Shown: in pieces, positions 1 to 12,100 of the stretch | Numbering within the stretch: position 1 is the stretch's first letter | Layout: every line of letters begins with the position of its first letter | Assembly: GCA_004194705.1 (NCBI GenBank) | Contig: SADC01001358.1 | Span: 60,258 to 124,257, forward strand | DNA from: Ditylenchus dipsaci | Taxonomy: Eukaryota > Nematoda > Chromadorea > Rhabditida > Anguinidae | DNA: 64,000 nt | Direction: 5' to 3' | Notes under the pieces: model-generated | The model's input: the letters and a program-made list of their open reading frames with translations, nothing else | Databases searched by the model: none | What the model was told of the DNA's origin: nothing | Position numbers and translations under genes: made by a program

Positions 1-70
1 GTGCACTCCTCCGTTCTAAGAGTATTATTCTCTAAGCCAACTTTTTTCATTTTTCACTTTTAAATTTATT

Positions 71-478
71 GTGCACGGGGTTTCAAAGTTTTAAATATGA
101 GTTTTATTTTCAATGTTAATTTACGTATGACATCAGCAATTTTTATTTTTGTTGACACGTGAAACACCAAACAAAAGCTGATGATCTGCTCTTTCAGAAA
201 ATATAGACCAAAATTTGCAAATTGTAAAGTTTAAATAAGGAGAAAAGGAAAAGGCTCCATTAAAATTGAAAATGAACTAACAGTGGTAAAAATAGAGCTT
301 TTTCTTTTCTACTTTTCTAAATTCTCTGATTTACAAAATTAGCTCTATTTTTTTGAAAAAGGATATCCTCAGCTTTTGTTTGGGGTATCAGGTGTCATCG
401 AAAATAAAAAATTTATTTGATCTCACACAAAATTTAAATTGCCATTTATTTTCAAAATTTTGAAACCCCGTGTGTGAG
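71..478. repeat. Imperfect inverted repeat (fold-back)
   Basis: The left arm begins with GTGCACGGGGTTTCAAAG at 71 and contains AAACAAAAGCTGATGAT near 172. The right arm gives the same text in reverse complement, ending with TGAAACCCCGTGTGTGAG near 478. A shorter inner pair (AAATAGAGCT and AGCTCTATTT) surrounds the centre. No coding capacity is seen, so this is probably a non-autonomous transposon; no target duplication was recognised. Confidence 0.65.
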
Positions 479-2463
479 CTTCTATTTATTTTCGTTCTCT
501 TTACGTGTCCGAACAAAATAAAATCACTTTAAGACATGCTCAAAAACTTATCAACCAAACATAAAGTCATAAACTTTAATTTAAAAAAATATCATCAAAT
601 CAACACTTTTATGTGCAACCCGATAGACCAAGGAATGGTAAAATCCCCCAGAAAAGGTAAATGAAAAAACAAAAAAACTCTGAAAATTATTCTGCAAACA
701 AACCGGTCTATTTTGGTATTCTTTCTGCAAATGCCCTTTACTTTAAAAATAATTTAGCAAAGGTGTGTGTGTGCAGCTGGTGCTTGGAACTCTGCACTCA
801 AAGCACAACTATTTCCCTGACCAAAGAATTTTGCTGCTGTTTCAACAAAAAAATTAGTAAGTAAAAAGTTAGCAGATTTAGAAATTCATTAGGAGCTAAA
901 AGTGCACCTCCAAAAAACAACTGTGTATATAAACAGTTTTTTGCAGTCATTTATCTATGGTCGGAAAACAAAGATTAACTATTTTTGTTGGACTTAAATT
1001 AGTATATTATTGCTGAAAAAATCTGTTATGGCTGGTAGCAAAATATTGTTGGGATTAAAATACACTAATCTATTTTTTCTAAATGCAATAATTTATTAAG
1101 AGGAACTCATATATCTGCAGTAGACATTTTGAATTGACAACAAGGCAAAAGATGATACAAGTGCGGCAAGAGGGAATTAAAGTTTGTGAATGGAGGAGGC
1201 ATTAAGACAGCAAATTAATTGGTAAAAAAGTGAGGCAAAAAAGCATGTACTTATATCAACTTGATTGCTTGTGAATTAATAAATGATTATAAAATATAAA
1301 GATATCTTACTGCTCAATAATTACAACAAATTAAGAAGCTATATACAAAAGTGCAGTACGCTTACAAAACTTTAATTGCCAAATTAATCTGGGCGTTAAT
1401 CAGAAACGGCCAGGCTTTGTACAGATACATTAAATACAATAAATACTGAGCTGGTAAATAGAAAAACGATCGGCTTAATGAAGCTATAAATGGCACAGCT
1501 TCCAATGCATCTACAATAGCATTCGGAATCGACCTTTTTCGAAAGAATTGTCTTTTTTGAGATTCTAAATCTTTTTATATTTGAAAGGCTGTGAGAGCCT
1601 ATACTATCCCTTGCGCTTTTTCAATGCAATTTAAGGGTGCAGTTTTTTTAGATATCGATATGAGCTCTACAGAATCTAGCGACAGTGAAGGAAGTCTGCC
1701 AGACGTCGCACCAATTAATTTCTATGGCGTTTTACCAAAAGTATTGTGTTTTGCTCGCCTATTAGTAATGTTTTATAGTAGGCTATATAGAGTAAAACGG
1801 AGAATTTGTAGTTGGATACGAATCTTTTTTACTTGGACCGAAATTTGTGGGTTGAAGGCTTAAGCGAGACGTAGACAATAAGAAACGTAGGAAAAATCGT
1901 CTCGAAACTTATTCGTATGGCATAAAACCTCCAAATGCGTCGAAATAGATCGTTTTGAGAGAAGAGAAAAAATTTCAATTTTTAGACATTTTTGGACAAC
2001 AGGGGGACCAAGGCAATTTTTTGCCAACTTTCGTTTTTGCCAAGTTTCGTTTTTGCCAAATGTATCCTAGCCAAATTTGTATTTTGACATTTTTCTTTTG
2101 ATTTTGGCTGTACTTTTAAACAAAATTTTCACTAACATGTAGCCACAAAAATTAGTTTTCATTAGACTTTACTAAATGGTTTGAGAAATCTACAGGGTTA
2201 GACAAACAAATAGTCGAATTTCCATGAAATTTGTCCAGGTAGCCTGTTGCCCCATCGATTACAGTACAGAGCAATTCGAGAATTTTGCAACATTTGTTTC
2301 AGCTATAACTATGCGATTGGACCGTGTTCATTGGAGCAGGTCAATTCCGAAGAAAAGTATTTAAAAAAGAGCGATTAAAACAAAGTTATCAAATTATGTA
2401 GGGCTGGCTTAGATACAGATAAACAGCATATAGGAAATTAATTTGGCACACACGCATCAGAAG
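479..2463. other. Non-coding stretch downstream of the receptor gene
   Basis: Apart from a weak small ORF at 1660-1863, no conserved coding pattern is visible. Short runs of the phrase TTTCGTTTTTGCCAA recur near 2025-2060, next to a copy of the GGGGGACCAAGGCAA motif seen elsewhere in the window. No clear AATAAA on the minus strand was found close to the receptor stop codon at 2464. Confidence 0.5.
1660..1863 (+). CDS. Small hypothetical ORF, weak
   Basis: An ATG directly after a good acceptor-like TTTTTTTAG opens a 67-residue frame beginning MSSTESSDSEGSLPDV, an acidic serine-rich start, followed by a basic and hydrophobic C-terminus. The acidic start resembles N-termini of some transposase-derived proteins, but no domain is visible and the later part looks random. 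It could be one exon of a lost element or chance. No function is assigned. Confidence 0.15.
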   Translation: MSSTESSDSEGSLPDVAPINFYGVLPKVLCFARLLVMFYSRLYRVKRRICSWIRIFFTWTEICGLKA

Positions 2464-3101
2464 TTATCTTTCCGTAAATTCTTGTTGCAATTGCTGTAAG
2501 GTGTCGATCCTAACAAAGAATAATTTTTTTTTCAAGCTTTTTTTATCAAAAACTCACATATGGTCTATTTCATGTACATTGATTTCTTCAGTGGAAGCGG
2601 CCGCCTGCATCAAAAAGTCATGAGTATTCTTTGGAAACACTTCGAAATATAATTTTCAAAACAACCTACCCTCAATGGTTTTAGCTCTTCAGGACCATCG
2701 AATTTTCCTGTAATTTTGTATTCTGAACTAGTATTAGAATTGTGTAAATTTTTAGTTCGGCCTGTTGGCGTATGGCCAAACCCAGGCTATTTCCAGAATA
2801 TCACACATTTGCTAACCTTTTTCATCATTATCTGTATCGCCATGGTGTCCATTGGTGGTGTTGTCCATATTGTCAGGAGCTACTCTCACAGTAGAGTAGG
2901 GCGAATACACCACATTGGATACATTCACTCTGGGTTGGGCTGAAACAGTTTAGATAATTAACAATTACTTATTTTTATTTAGTATTTACTAACACGGATA
3001 GTATATCAGTTTCAACGCCATTAAACAAAAACAATAACAATAATTACCTGTTGCTCTTCCAACCGGTAGCTTGTGTCCACCAGCCAAATTAGACTTTTGA
3101 C
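2464..3101 (-). CDS. unc-40: Receptor C-terminal exons with P3-like tail
   Basis: Five small exons, 3048-3101, 2817-2939, 2670-2707, 2558-2604 and 2464-2509, all agree in phase and read through without a break. The text runs [59 protein letters not shown], and ends QQEFTER at the TAA at 2464-2466. The predicted final helix (EEI...[11 protein letters not shown]) sits where the P3 helix, which mediates receptor multimerisation in the family, is found. Confidence 0.88.
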
Positions 3102-6100
3102 CTAAAAAGAATAATTTGTTATATGCATTTTAGTTTCCTTAAAAATTTACCAATAACTATTCCGGCAGGTCTGTTTGCAGCCATTGAGTTGCGCAGAGTG
3201 GGCGAAGCAAACACAACTGGTCGCACAATCTGTGCAGTTCTCTGTTCTCCATTTGAGGTCCTGCTAACAAAGGAGAATTACTGCCAACCATTCCAGAAGG
3301 TGGAGCTCCCCCATTTGAGCAAATGATTTGAGGGGGTTCAAGCCACGGACTGTCTGATAACCATCATGCAACTGCGAAGAAGACTGGTAAGGATCTGCAC
3401 TAGGATGGGGTGGTGGAGTGTGTGGCAACGCTGTAGTCGACCCGCCATTGTATGAGCCGTGCTCAGACGAGGCAAAGTCTACTTTTGTGATTGGCTGAAA
3501 GTAAATAGAATTTTTGGTGGAAAATGAAGTCTTGACTTTTTACTTTGAAGGACCAAGGCTAAAATTGGTTATCTGTTTTTCTTCCGTGTTTGTTGCGCAT
3601 AGTAAATTATTATTTTTGTCAAAATTCTTGCTTGGACTCATCTTACGAATTCCCCTTACACAGCCTAGGGCTTTAAGGGCTAGACTTAATTGCGTCATCG
3701 ATCACGTAAGAGTGACTCTTGATGCACGAAAACATACCAGAGAATACCAGAGTCTTTGTATTCGGTGGATCCCATTGTCGAAACTATGTTCAATGTATAT
3801 TTTTTTAGTGTCCTGTGAGCATCCAAGTATCCTCTTAGGTTGATATACCTTTGTGTCCCACAGAAAAAAAGTCAAATTTTTATCCTTTTTTATCCTAGGT
3901 TTTAGATCCCCACATTTTTATCAGGTAAGAATGATAACAAACCTGGCGATTGACACCTGTATAGAGCACCTGAGGCGTTCTTTGACGTTGCGCCTCCAGA
4001 CTCGTTGAGGATTGGTGATAGCTGCGAGCAAGAGTTCCATTGCCTGAATTTAATTTTTAAAATTATGGTTGCAAAAATTTTATACTTATTATTTAGTTTC
4101 TTGTTGAAAATAAAAGCAAAGAATTGTTAATAGCACACTGCAGAAGTAGGGAAAATTATATTCTCGATTAGAAAACCACGGCAATTTTTTCCAGACTCAC
4201 TCGCTAGAGCCTAGCCCTAGCACATCATCGAAATAAGAAACGAAAGGAAAAAATGTTTCGATCGGAATACTGCTTCAAAATAAAAAAAGTCAAAGAAATA
4301 TTTGTTAGCATTGGATCAAGAATTAGCACTGTTATCTGTTTCAGACACACACCCGAAATACCTCACAATTAATAACAGTTCACACCCATAGCTATGCTCG
4401 CACACACCCTACTTACACTCCCGTCACTATGACAAGTAGATTCCAGATCTCTTCTGACCAGCTTCTCTACTGCACTTAATGCACCTGCCTCCTCATCAAT
4501 AAATCCCTCTATATCTGGCGAGAAGTTGACAGCTTTGGGTGCAGGAGAACTGTTCTGGGATTTAGCGGATCCACCTTTCAGCATTCCTCCTCCCACTCCT
4601 ACAGTCTTCAAATTGGCTGTAGGAATGCGTTTTGCAGACAGCACCAGAGGATTATGGGTATGCCCACTCCTTGGAATGAGGAGGATTTTCCAAGTTGATC
4701 ACTTTCGATTGATGTGTTTGAAGGTTCTCTTAGCGGTTTATGAGTTGTGTTGGATTTAGGACTGTGGATGGTGACCACACGTTGGCGATAGTTACCGCCA
4801 GCTAGGGAATGAGCATACGGGGAGGTGGGTAAGAGACGAGGATATCCGAGGTGGCAGGGATTTTCTCTGTTGACAGTGTCGATTGAGTGGAGAGGGTCGG
4901 CCAGTGACTCGGTTAGACGCGTATGCACATTCAGATAGGTATGAGGTTTGCGACTGGGACATTATGTTTTTTTCTGTAGAGAAATGGAAATTGATTATTT
5001 GGAAATGAGGTTACAATGTAAATACAGGGAAAAGGTGGACAGTAAAGCTATTTCATAATCTATCTGACATCAATATAAGTTTGACTTTTATCATAAATAA
5101 AATTTGCCTGTTATTTTACTTAGAGATGGTGCCACGTCAAGGCCTGTTTTTTTCGGAAATCTTAATCTGCTGTCTGATACCATGTATCAAAAACCCTGGC
5201 CAGTCCCCTGGCCCAAATACCGTACAGTCGACTCCCACTATAACGGGAACCCTCAGGTTCGTTTTCGCCTAGGGCCCGACCATTTTTTTACTCAATTTTT
5301 GTAAATTTTTTGTCAAAATTGATCCGCTAGTCTAGTCTAAAATATTGTGAGGATTCCGATTTCACGAGTCATTTCTAAAAATGTTAATGGTTTCGCCGAT
5401 ACGATCCGCGTTCCCGCTATAACGCCACCATATTTTCAAAAAGAGGTTGCGTTATAGCAGGAAACGCGGATCGTATCGGTGAAACCATTAACATTTTAGA
5501 AACGACTTGTAAAATCGGAATCCTCACAATGTTTTCGACTAGACTAATGGATCAATTTTGGCAAAAATTTACAAAAATTCAGTTAAAAAATGGTCGGGCC
5601 TAGGCGAAAACGAACCTAAGGGGGTCGCGTTATAGCATGACTCGACTGTGTTTCCTGTTATTTCTCACACAAGGAGTAATTTTTTAGCTCCCGAAACTCG
5701 GAAAAGTTTCTAATTTGATCTCGATATTTTCGGGTGCTCATTCAAAACCTAAAAAGTTCAATCAGTGGAGCTCCTGGGAGTTAAGAAAATGCAATCAACG
5801 TTTGCAAACAATTGACTCTGAGCTGAGATATAAGTCCTTACAAATATGGGGGGAGTAATTAGAGGGTAGAGGGGTAATTCCAGGAAATGAATCAGAAATT
5901 TCGAAAATATGGCATATTTGCAAAAAAAAGTTTTTGTGGTTTATACAGTTTACTAATTTATTAAATGTAAGCTAAACCAACCTGTAATGTCTGATACCTA
6001 GGCGGAGACTCCACAGCACCAGTATTTGAACCAAATCTCTTCAAGTCATGCAAATCAGATGCAGCTGGTGTTTCCATAAAGTCTGTGGATATGCCCCCAG

Positions 6101-9100
6101 CATTCAGTGCTGCGAATCTCCCATTTTGTTGAATCCACAAATCTGGTTGGTTGTTCTTCGAGGATTTCCTGCTTTGGGTGTACTGCTGTTGAGAACGGCG
6201 ACGCTGTTTGGCTCCGTTAGTGGAAGTCTTCTTGCGTTGAACACACACCACTGTGAGAATTATGATGAGTAAAAGAAGCACTACGCTAACAACGCCAATG
6301 AGTACGTAGATCAGGTTGCGGCTGCAAATTTATTTATTTTCAACACAGACTTTATTCAATATCAATTTTTGAAAACATAAAATGGGGTTGGGCAGCTGCG
6401 GGCCGCAAATACTGCACTCCGCACGATATTTAGGGCAGATTAACAGCTCACAACTTTCCACTTTGATGAATGCCCTAATTAGCAGCCTGTGACTCCACTA
6501 ACTTTTGATTGATACGGGATTTTAAAAAAGTCAAATACAGTCAAATCTCGATTTAACGCACCAACCCTCCCTCCCTTGAGACATGGTTCTCAAATATACA
6601 AAATGCCAAAATCTATACAAAATCTTGACCTTAGTTAACTATTCAAATCTATACAAAATTTGACTAGAAATTTTGTAGAGATTTTGTATAGATTTTGTAT
6701 AGGTTTTGTATAGGTTGTATAGCTTTTCACAGTTGTCTTGTTTGAGACTATTTTATGTATTCCAATCAAATTATCATTGTCGAACCTTCAGGTGGCATCC
6801 AATAATCATTTTTGTAGTTTATTCAGTTATTTGCTGTTGGGGTGTGGGTTGAAATGCGAACAAAGAGCGAAAACACCTGGTCTCTATTACTTCGGTGGTG
6901 ATAACCAGGAACTGGTACCAAGTGTTAGTACTCAGACTTCAATACTACATTCGCCTCCTAATATAACAGACCCTCGATAAAATGGACTTTCAATATCTCT
7001 GAGGCTGGTCTCCACATTATCCAGGTGGCCATACCGTGCATTAAGGTCAGAGTTCTAGGTATTAGGGTAGGAAAAGTGGTACCCAGGTGGTCAGGTTGTG
7101 CTAACCAAGTGCTCATATCAAAATCCTTGTGTGCAGTGGTTGAACTCAGGTAGTGATACATAGAAACTGTATCTGAGTGACTATGTCTAGGTATCCAGCT
7201 AGTGTCACCTTGGAATATAGCTACTAATGTCTAGCGTCTCAATTGTTCCAGTTGTGGTAACAAAACTATTAAATGTACATAAGTATGTTTAGCCTATATT
7301 TACCTAGCTACATTTACCACGCTACTCAGCGCTATAGTCACCGTGTATTTTATTTGATTCGGAAATATGAATGACAAAACGACAAAAACAATATTCTTCT
7401 CAGACTAAATTCAAAGACTAAATTGTTCTCATGAAGGAATTTCTTAACTGAACGAGGGAAGCGGTCCTATTCGGATTGAGTCGATTTCTTGCAAAGTCTC
7501 CAAGGACGCATCGCAACTCTTTGAATGCTCTCTCACTGGCTGAACTTGATGCTTGTACAGACAGTACCCATTTTGCAAGCCGAGCAAGACGAGGCATGTA
7601 CTGAGAATAAAAAACAATTATTTCAGAAACTAAGATTATAAAAATGACCTTTGAATTTGATTTCCAAAATGTTAGTGATCTTCGTCCCACATAACAGAGT
7701 AGGCTTTAAATTCTTGCTCAACAACAGTAGGCTTATTGCTTTGGAAGAACGATGCACGTTTTGAAGGTGGCTGGTCACATGCTTCCTCAGGTGATATCTG
7801 ACTTGCTTTTTCTAGGACGACTGTCTTAAGCTAAAACTACTTGTCTGAAAAATCGAATGAAACTGTTTGGTTTACTTGTTCATAATCCAGTCCAGGAATT
7901 TTTTCGCAGACGTTCTCCAGTTGCAAATGCACGAATGGGTCCATGAAAGCGGCACAAACGACAAGCTCTTTGTTTAACTTTCCTCCAGATGCCAGCCAGT
8001 TAGTTGAGAAGTCGCCCACTTTCCTCTGAAATGCTTCCATTGCTGCTGTTGCTAGCGCTAAACCATAGAATGAATTTCCTTCTAACATCTGACTTTTCTT
8101 CTTCAAATGAAGCCAGATCTCTGCAAGCTTTGGAAGTAGATTATTGGCAGTTGGCTCTTTCTCTGCCTAAATTGCATGGTCAAAGTACTGAAATAAGTTT
8201 GCAAAAAAGCAAACTACCTCCATTGCAACGACCATCTTCTTGATCGGCTTCAGCACTTCCAAGTACTCTCTTAGACGTATTCGGCTTAGCAATAGGCATA
8301 GATGAGTGGCGTAACTTGGACTGAATTCTCCAATAACTTCTTCCAAAGCTCACGATTTTTGAAAGCAGCACTGACCATCTTATAGTAGCTGAACCAGCGA
8401 GTTTCTACCGGCATTCTAGTGCTGCACTTGCTTTAGCCTTTATCTGGTCATTCTGCCTAAAAAACGCATGATATTAAGCAAATCAGATATCCTCCAAGAA
8501 TTGACCTCAGTTTTATAACCAGTCGCTCTAACGATTTTAGATCGCCTTCAACTTCTGCTATTGCAATCTTAACTTCATTGGACAAAACGCAGTTTTTCTT
8601 GTATGGAACTGTGGTGTGCTTTGCGATGGTAGCTCCAATATGGCAGATGCAGGGCACATGATTATGACCTCCGAGCTTGTCGACGTTACTTCCTTCGTCG
8701 GTAGTGATGTAGAGCTTCCTTTGATCCTGAGCGCTCATCCCAAGTTCAGAAAGCTTTTCTTCAACAAGGAAGCGGACATTATTGCTTGTTTTTGTCATCC
8801 CCAGGGGCAATGGTTCAAAGAGCAGAACAAAATCATCTTTTTTCCTAAACACGTGGAATATCAGCCGAAGTTATAGTTAAAGACAACGCAACTGCGCCTA
8901 CCAGTCATCATCGATAAAGTGTGCTGTGACTGCAATGTAATCCACCTGATTTTTTGCAAAGTCGAGCGTTAGACTTCCTCCATTCGTCTTCAATGTTGCA
9001 AGCTTTTTCACAATTCCTTCTTTGACAGATTCAAGGGCGGTATCCAATCGAGAACTGAGAGTGTTGGCAGAAGGTAGTACATCTTTGGCTTGTTTCAAAT

Positions 9101-12100
9101 GACCAGCTTCTTTGCTCTCGACCCTATAAACGAATTGGGTAAGATGTAATCCGAAAAGCTCAAAATTCACCAGAAATTCCCAAATGCTTGTAGAAACGAA
9201 ATAAAGTGTGTATTTCCGACAATGCTCATTGGTTGGCCAGAGCATACGGCAAACTTCAATAATGCTTCATCTACAGCTGCCTGAGAAATTGCAACGGCCA
9301 CTTCATGAGTCTTCAAATGATGCCTTAAAACACTGCCGCAATTGAAAGAAAAACTGTAAAAAAATAATTGTAACCAACCTTAGGCCTCCACATCCAGTCT
9401 TAGCGAAAATTGTACGACATCCCTCAAAGTTACAGATGACCATCTCAGTTTCCTTGGCATTTTCCAACAGCATGTCATATCTGTACCCATAGCTTTTGCT
9501 TCCTTTCCAAGGCTTCGTAGAATGCTTTCCTTGGTCGAATGAGATCTACGTTTTTTATGAACAGAGCTTATATAGGGTAAAAGCGTAATCTTCGAACCAA
9601 CCTTCACACGGCGCTCTTTTGGGCTACCACGCAAAGTATTATGCTCAGATTGCTCAAAATCCATTTCAAGATGCTACCTGAAGGTCGGAGAAAGATAATT
9701 TGATTGGAATACATAAAATAGTCTCAAACAAGACAACTGTGAAAAGCTATACAAACCTATACAAAACCTATACAAAATCTATACAAAATCTATACAAAAT
9801 TTCTAGTCAAATTTTGTATAGATTTGAATAGTTAACTAAGGTCATGGTTCTCAAAATATACAAAATGCCAAAATCTATACAAAATCTTGACCTTAGTTAA
9901 CTATTCAAATCTATACAAAATTTGACTAGAAATTTTGTATAGATTTTGTATAGATTTTGTATAGGTTTTGTATAGGTTTGTATAGCTTTTCACAGTTGTC
10001 TTGTTTGAGACTATTTTATGTATTCCAATCAAATTATCTTTCTCCGACCTTCAGGTAGCATCTTGAAATGGATTTTGAGCAATCTGAGCATAATACTTTG
10101 CGTGGTAGCCCAAAAGAGCGCCGTGTGAAGGTTGGTTCGAAGATTACGCTTTTTACCCTATATAAGCTCTGTTCATAAAAAAACGTAGATCTCATTCGAC
10201 CAAGGAAAGCATTCTACGAAGCCTTGGAAAGGAAGCAAAAGCTATGGGTACAGATATGACATGCTGTTGGAAAATGCCAAGGAAACTGAGATGGTCATCT
10301 GTAACTTTGAGGGATGTCGTACAATTTTCGCTAAGACTGGATGTGGAGGCCTAAGGTTGGTTACAATTATTTTTTACAGTTTTTCTTTCAATTGCGGCAG
10401 TGTTTTAAGGCATCATTTGAAGACTCATGAAGTGGCCGTTGCAATTTCTCAGGCAGCTGTAGATGAAGCATTATTGAAGTTTGCCGTATGCTCTGGCCAA
10501 CCAATGAGCATTGTCGGAAATACACACTTTATTTCGTTTCTACAAGCATTTGGGAATTTCTGGTGAATTTTGAGCTTTTCGGATTACATCTTACCCAATT
10601 CGTTTATAGGGTCGAGAGCAAAGAAGCTGGTCATTTGAAACAAGCCAAAGATGTACTACCTTCTGCCAACACTCTCAGTTCTCGATTGGATACCGCCCTT
10701 GAATCTGTCAAAGAAGGAATTGTGAAAAAGCTTGCAACATTGAAGACGAATGGAGGAAGTCTAACGCTCGACTTTGCAAAAAATCAGGTGGATTACATTG
10801 CAGTCACAGCACACTTTATCGATGATGACTGGTAGGCGCAGTTGCGTTGTCTTTAACTATAACTTCGGCTGATATTCCACGTGTTTAGGAAAAAAGATGA
10901 TTTTGTTCTGCTCTTTGAACCATTGCCCCTGGGGATGACAAAAACAAGCAATAATGTCCGCTTCCTTGTTGAAGAAAAGCTTTCTGAACTTGGGATGAGC
11001 GCTCAGGATCAAAGGAAGCTCTACATCACTACCGACGAAGGAAGTAACGTCGACAAGCTCGGAGGTCATAATCATGTGCCCTGCATCTGCCATATTGGAG
11101 CTACCATCGCAAAGCACACCACAGTTCCATACAAGAAAAACTGCGTTTTGTCCAATGAAGTTAAGATTGCAATAGCAGAAGTTGAAGGCGATCTAAAATC
11201 GTTAGAGCGACTGGTTATAAAACTGAGGTCAATTCTTGGAGGATATCTGATTTGCTTAATATCATGCGTTTTTTAGGCAGAATGACCAGATAAAGGCTAA
11301 AGCAAGTGCAGCACTAAGAATGCCGGTAGAAACTCGCTGGTTCAGCTACTATAAGATGGTCAGTGCTGCTTTCAAAAATCGTGAGCTTTTGGAAGAAGTT
11401 ATTGGAGAATTCAGTCCAAGTTACGCCACTCATCTATGCCTATTGCTAAGCCGAATACGTCTAAGAGAGTACTTGGAAGTGCTGAAGCCGATCAAGAAGA
11501 TGGTCGTTGCAATGGAGGTAGTTTGCTTTTTTGCAAACTTATTTCAGTACTTTGACCATGCAATTTAGGCAGAGAAAGAGCCAACTGCCAATAATCTACT
11601 TCCAAAGCTTGCAGAGATCTGGCTTCATTTGAAGAAGAAAAGTCAGATGTTAGAAGGAAATTCATTCTATGGTTTAGCGCTAGCAACAGCAGCAATGGAA
11701 GCATTTCAGAGGAAAGTGGGCGACTTCTCAACTAACTGGCTGGCATCTGGAGGAAAGTTAAACAAAGAGCTTGTCGTTTGTGCCGCTTTCATGGACCCAT
11801 TCGTGCATTTGCAACTGGAGAACGTCTGCGAAAAAATTCCTGGACTGGATTATGAACAAGTAAACCAAACAGTTTCATTCGATTTTTCAGACAAGTAGTT
11901 TTAGCTTAAGACAGTCGTCCTAGAAAAAGCAAGTCAGATATCACCTGAGGAAGCATGTGACCAGCCACCTTCAAAACGTGCATCGTTCTTCCAAAGCAAT
12001 AAGCCTACTGTTGTTGAGCAAGAATTTAAAGCCTACTCTGTTATGTGGGACGAAGATCCACTAACATTTTGGAAATCAAATTCAAAGGTCATTTTTAAAT

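Noticed and set aside
8616..8876. Long open frame antisense to the hAT transposase (and its twin at 10857-11117)
   Set aside because: It is the shadow of a real transposase exon on the other strand; identical in both arms only because the DNA is a palindrome.
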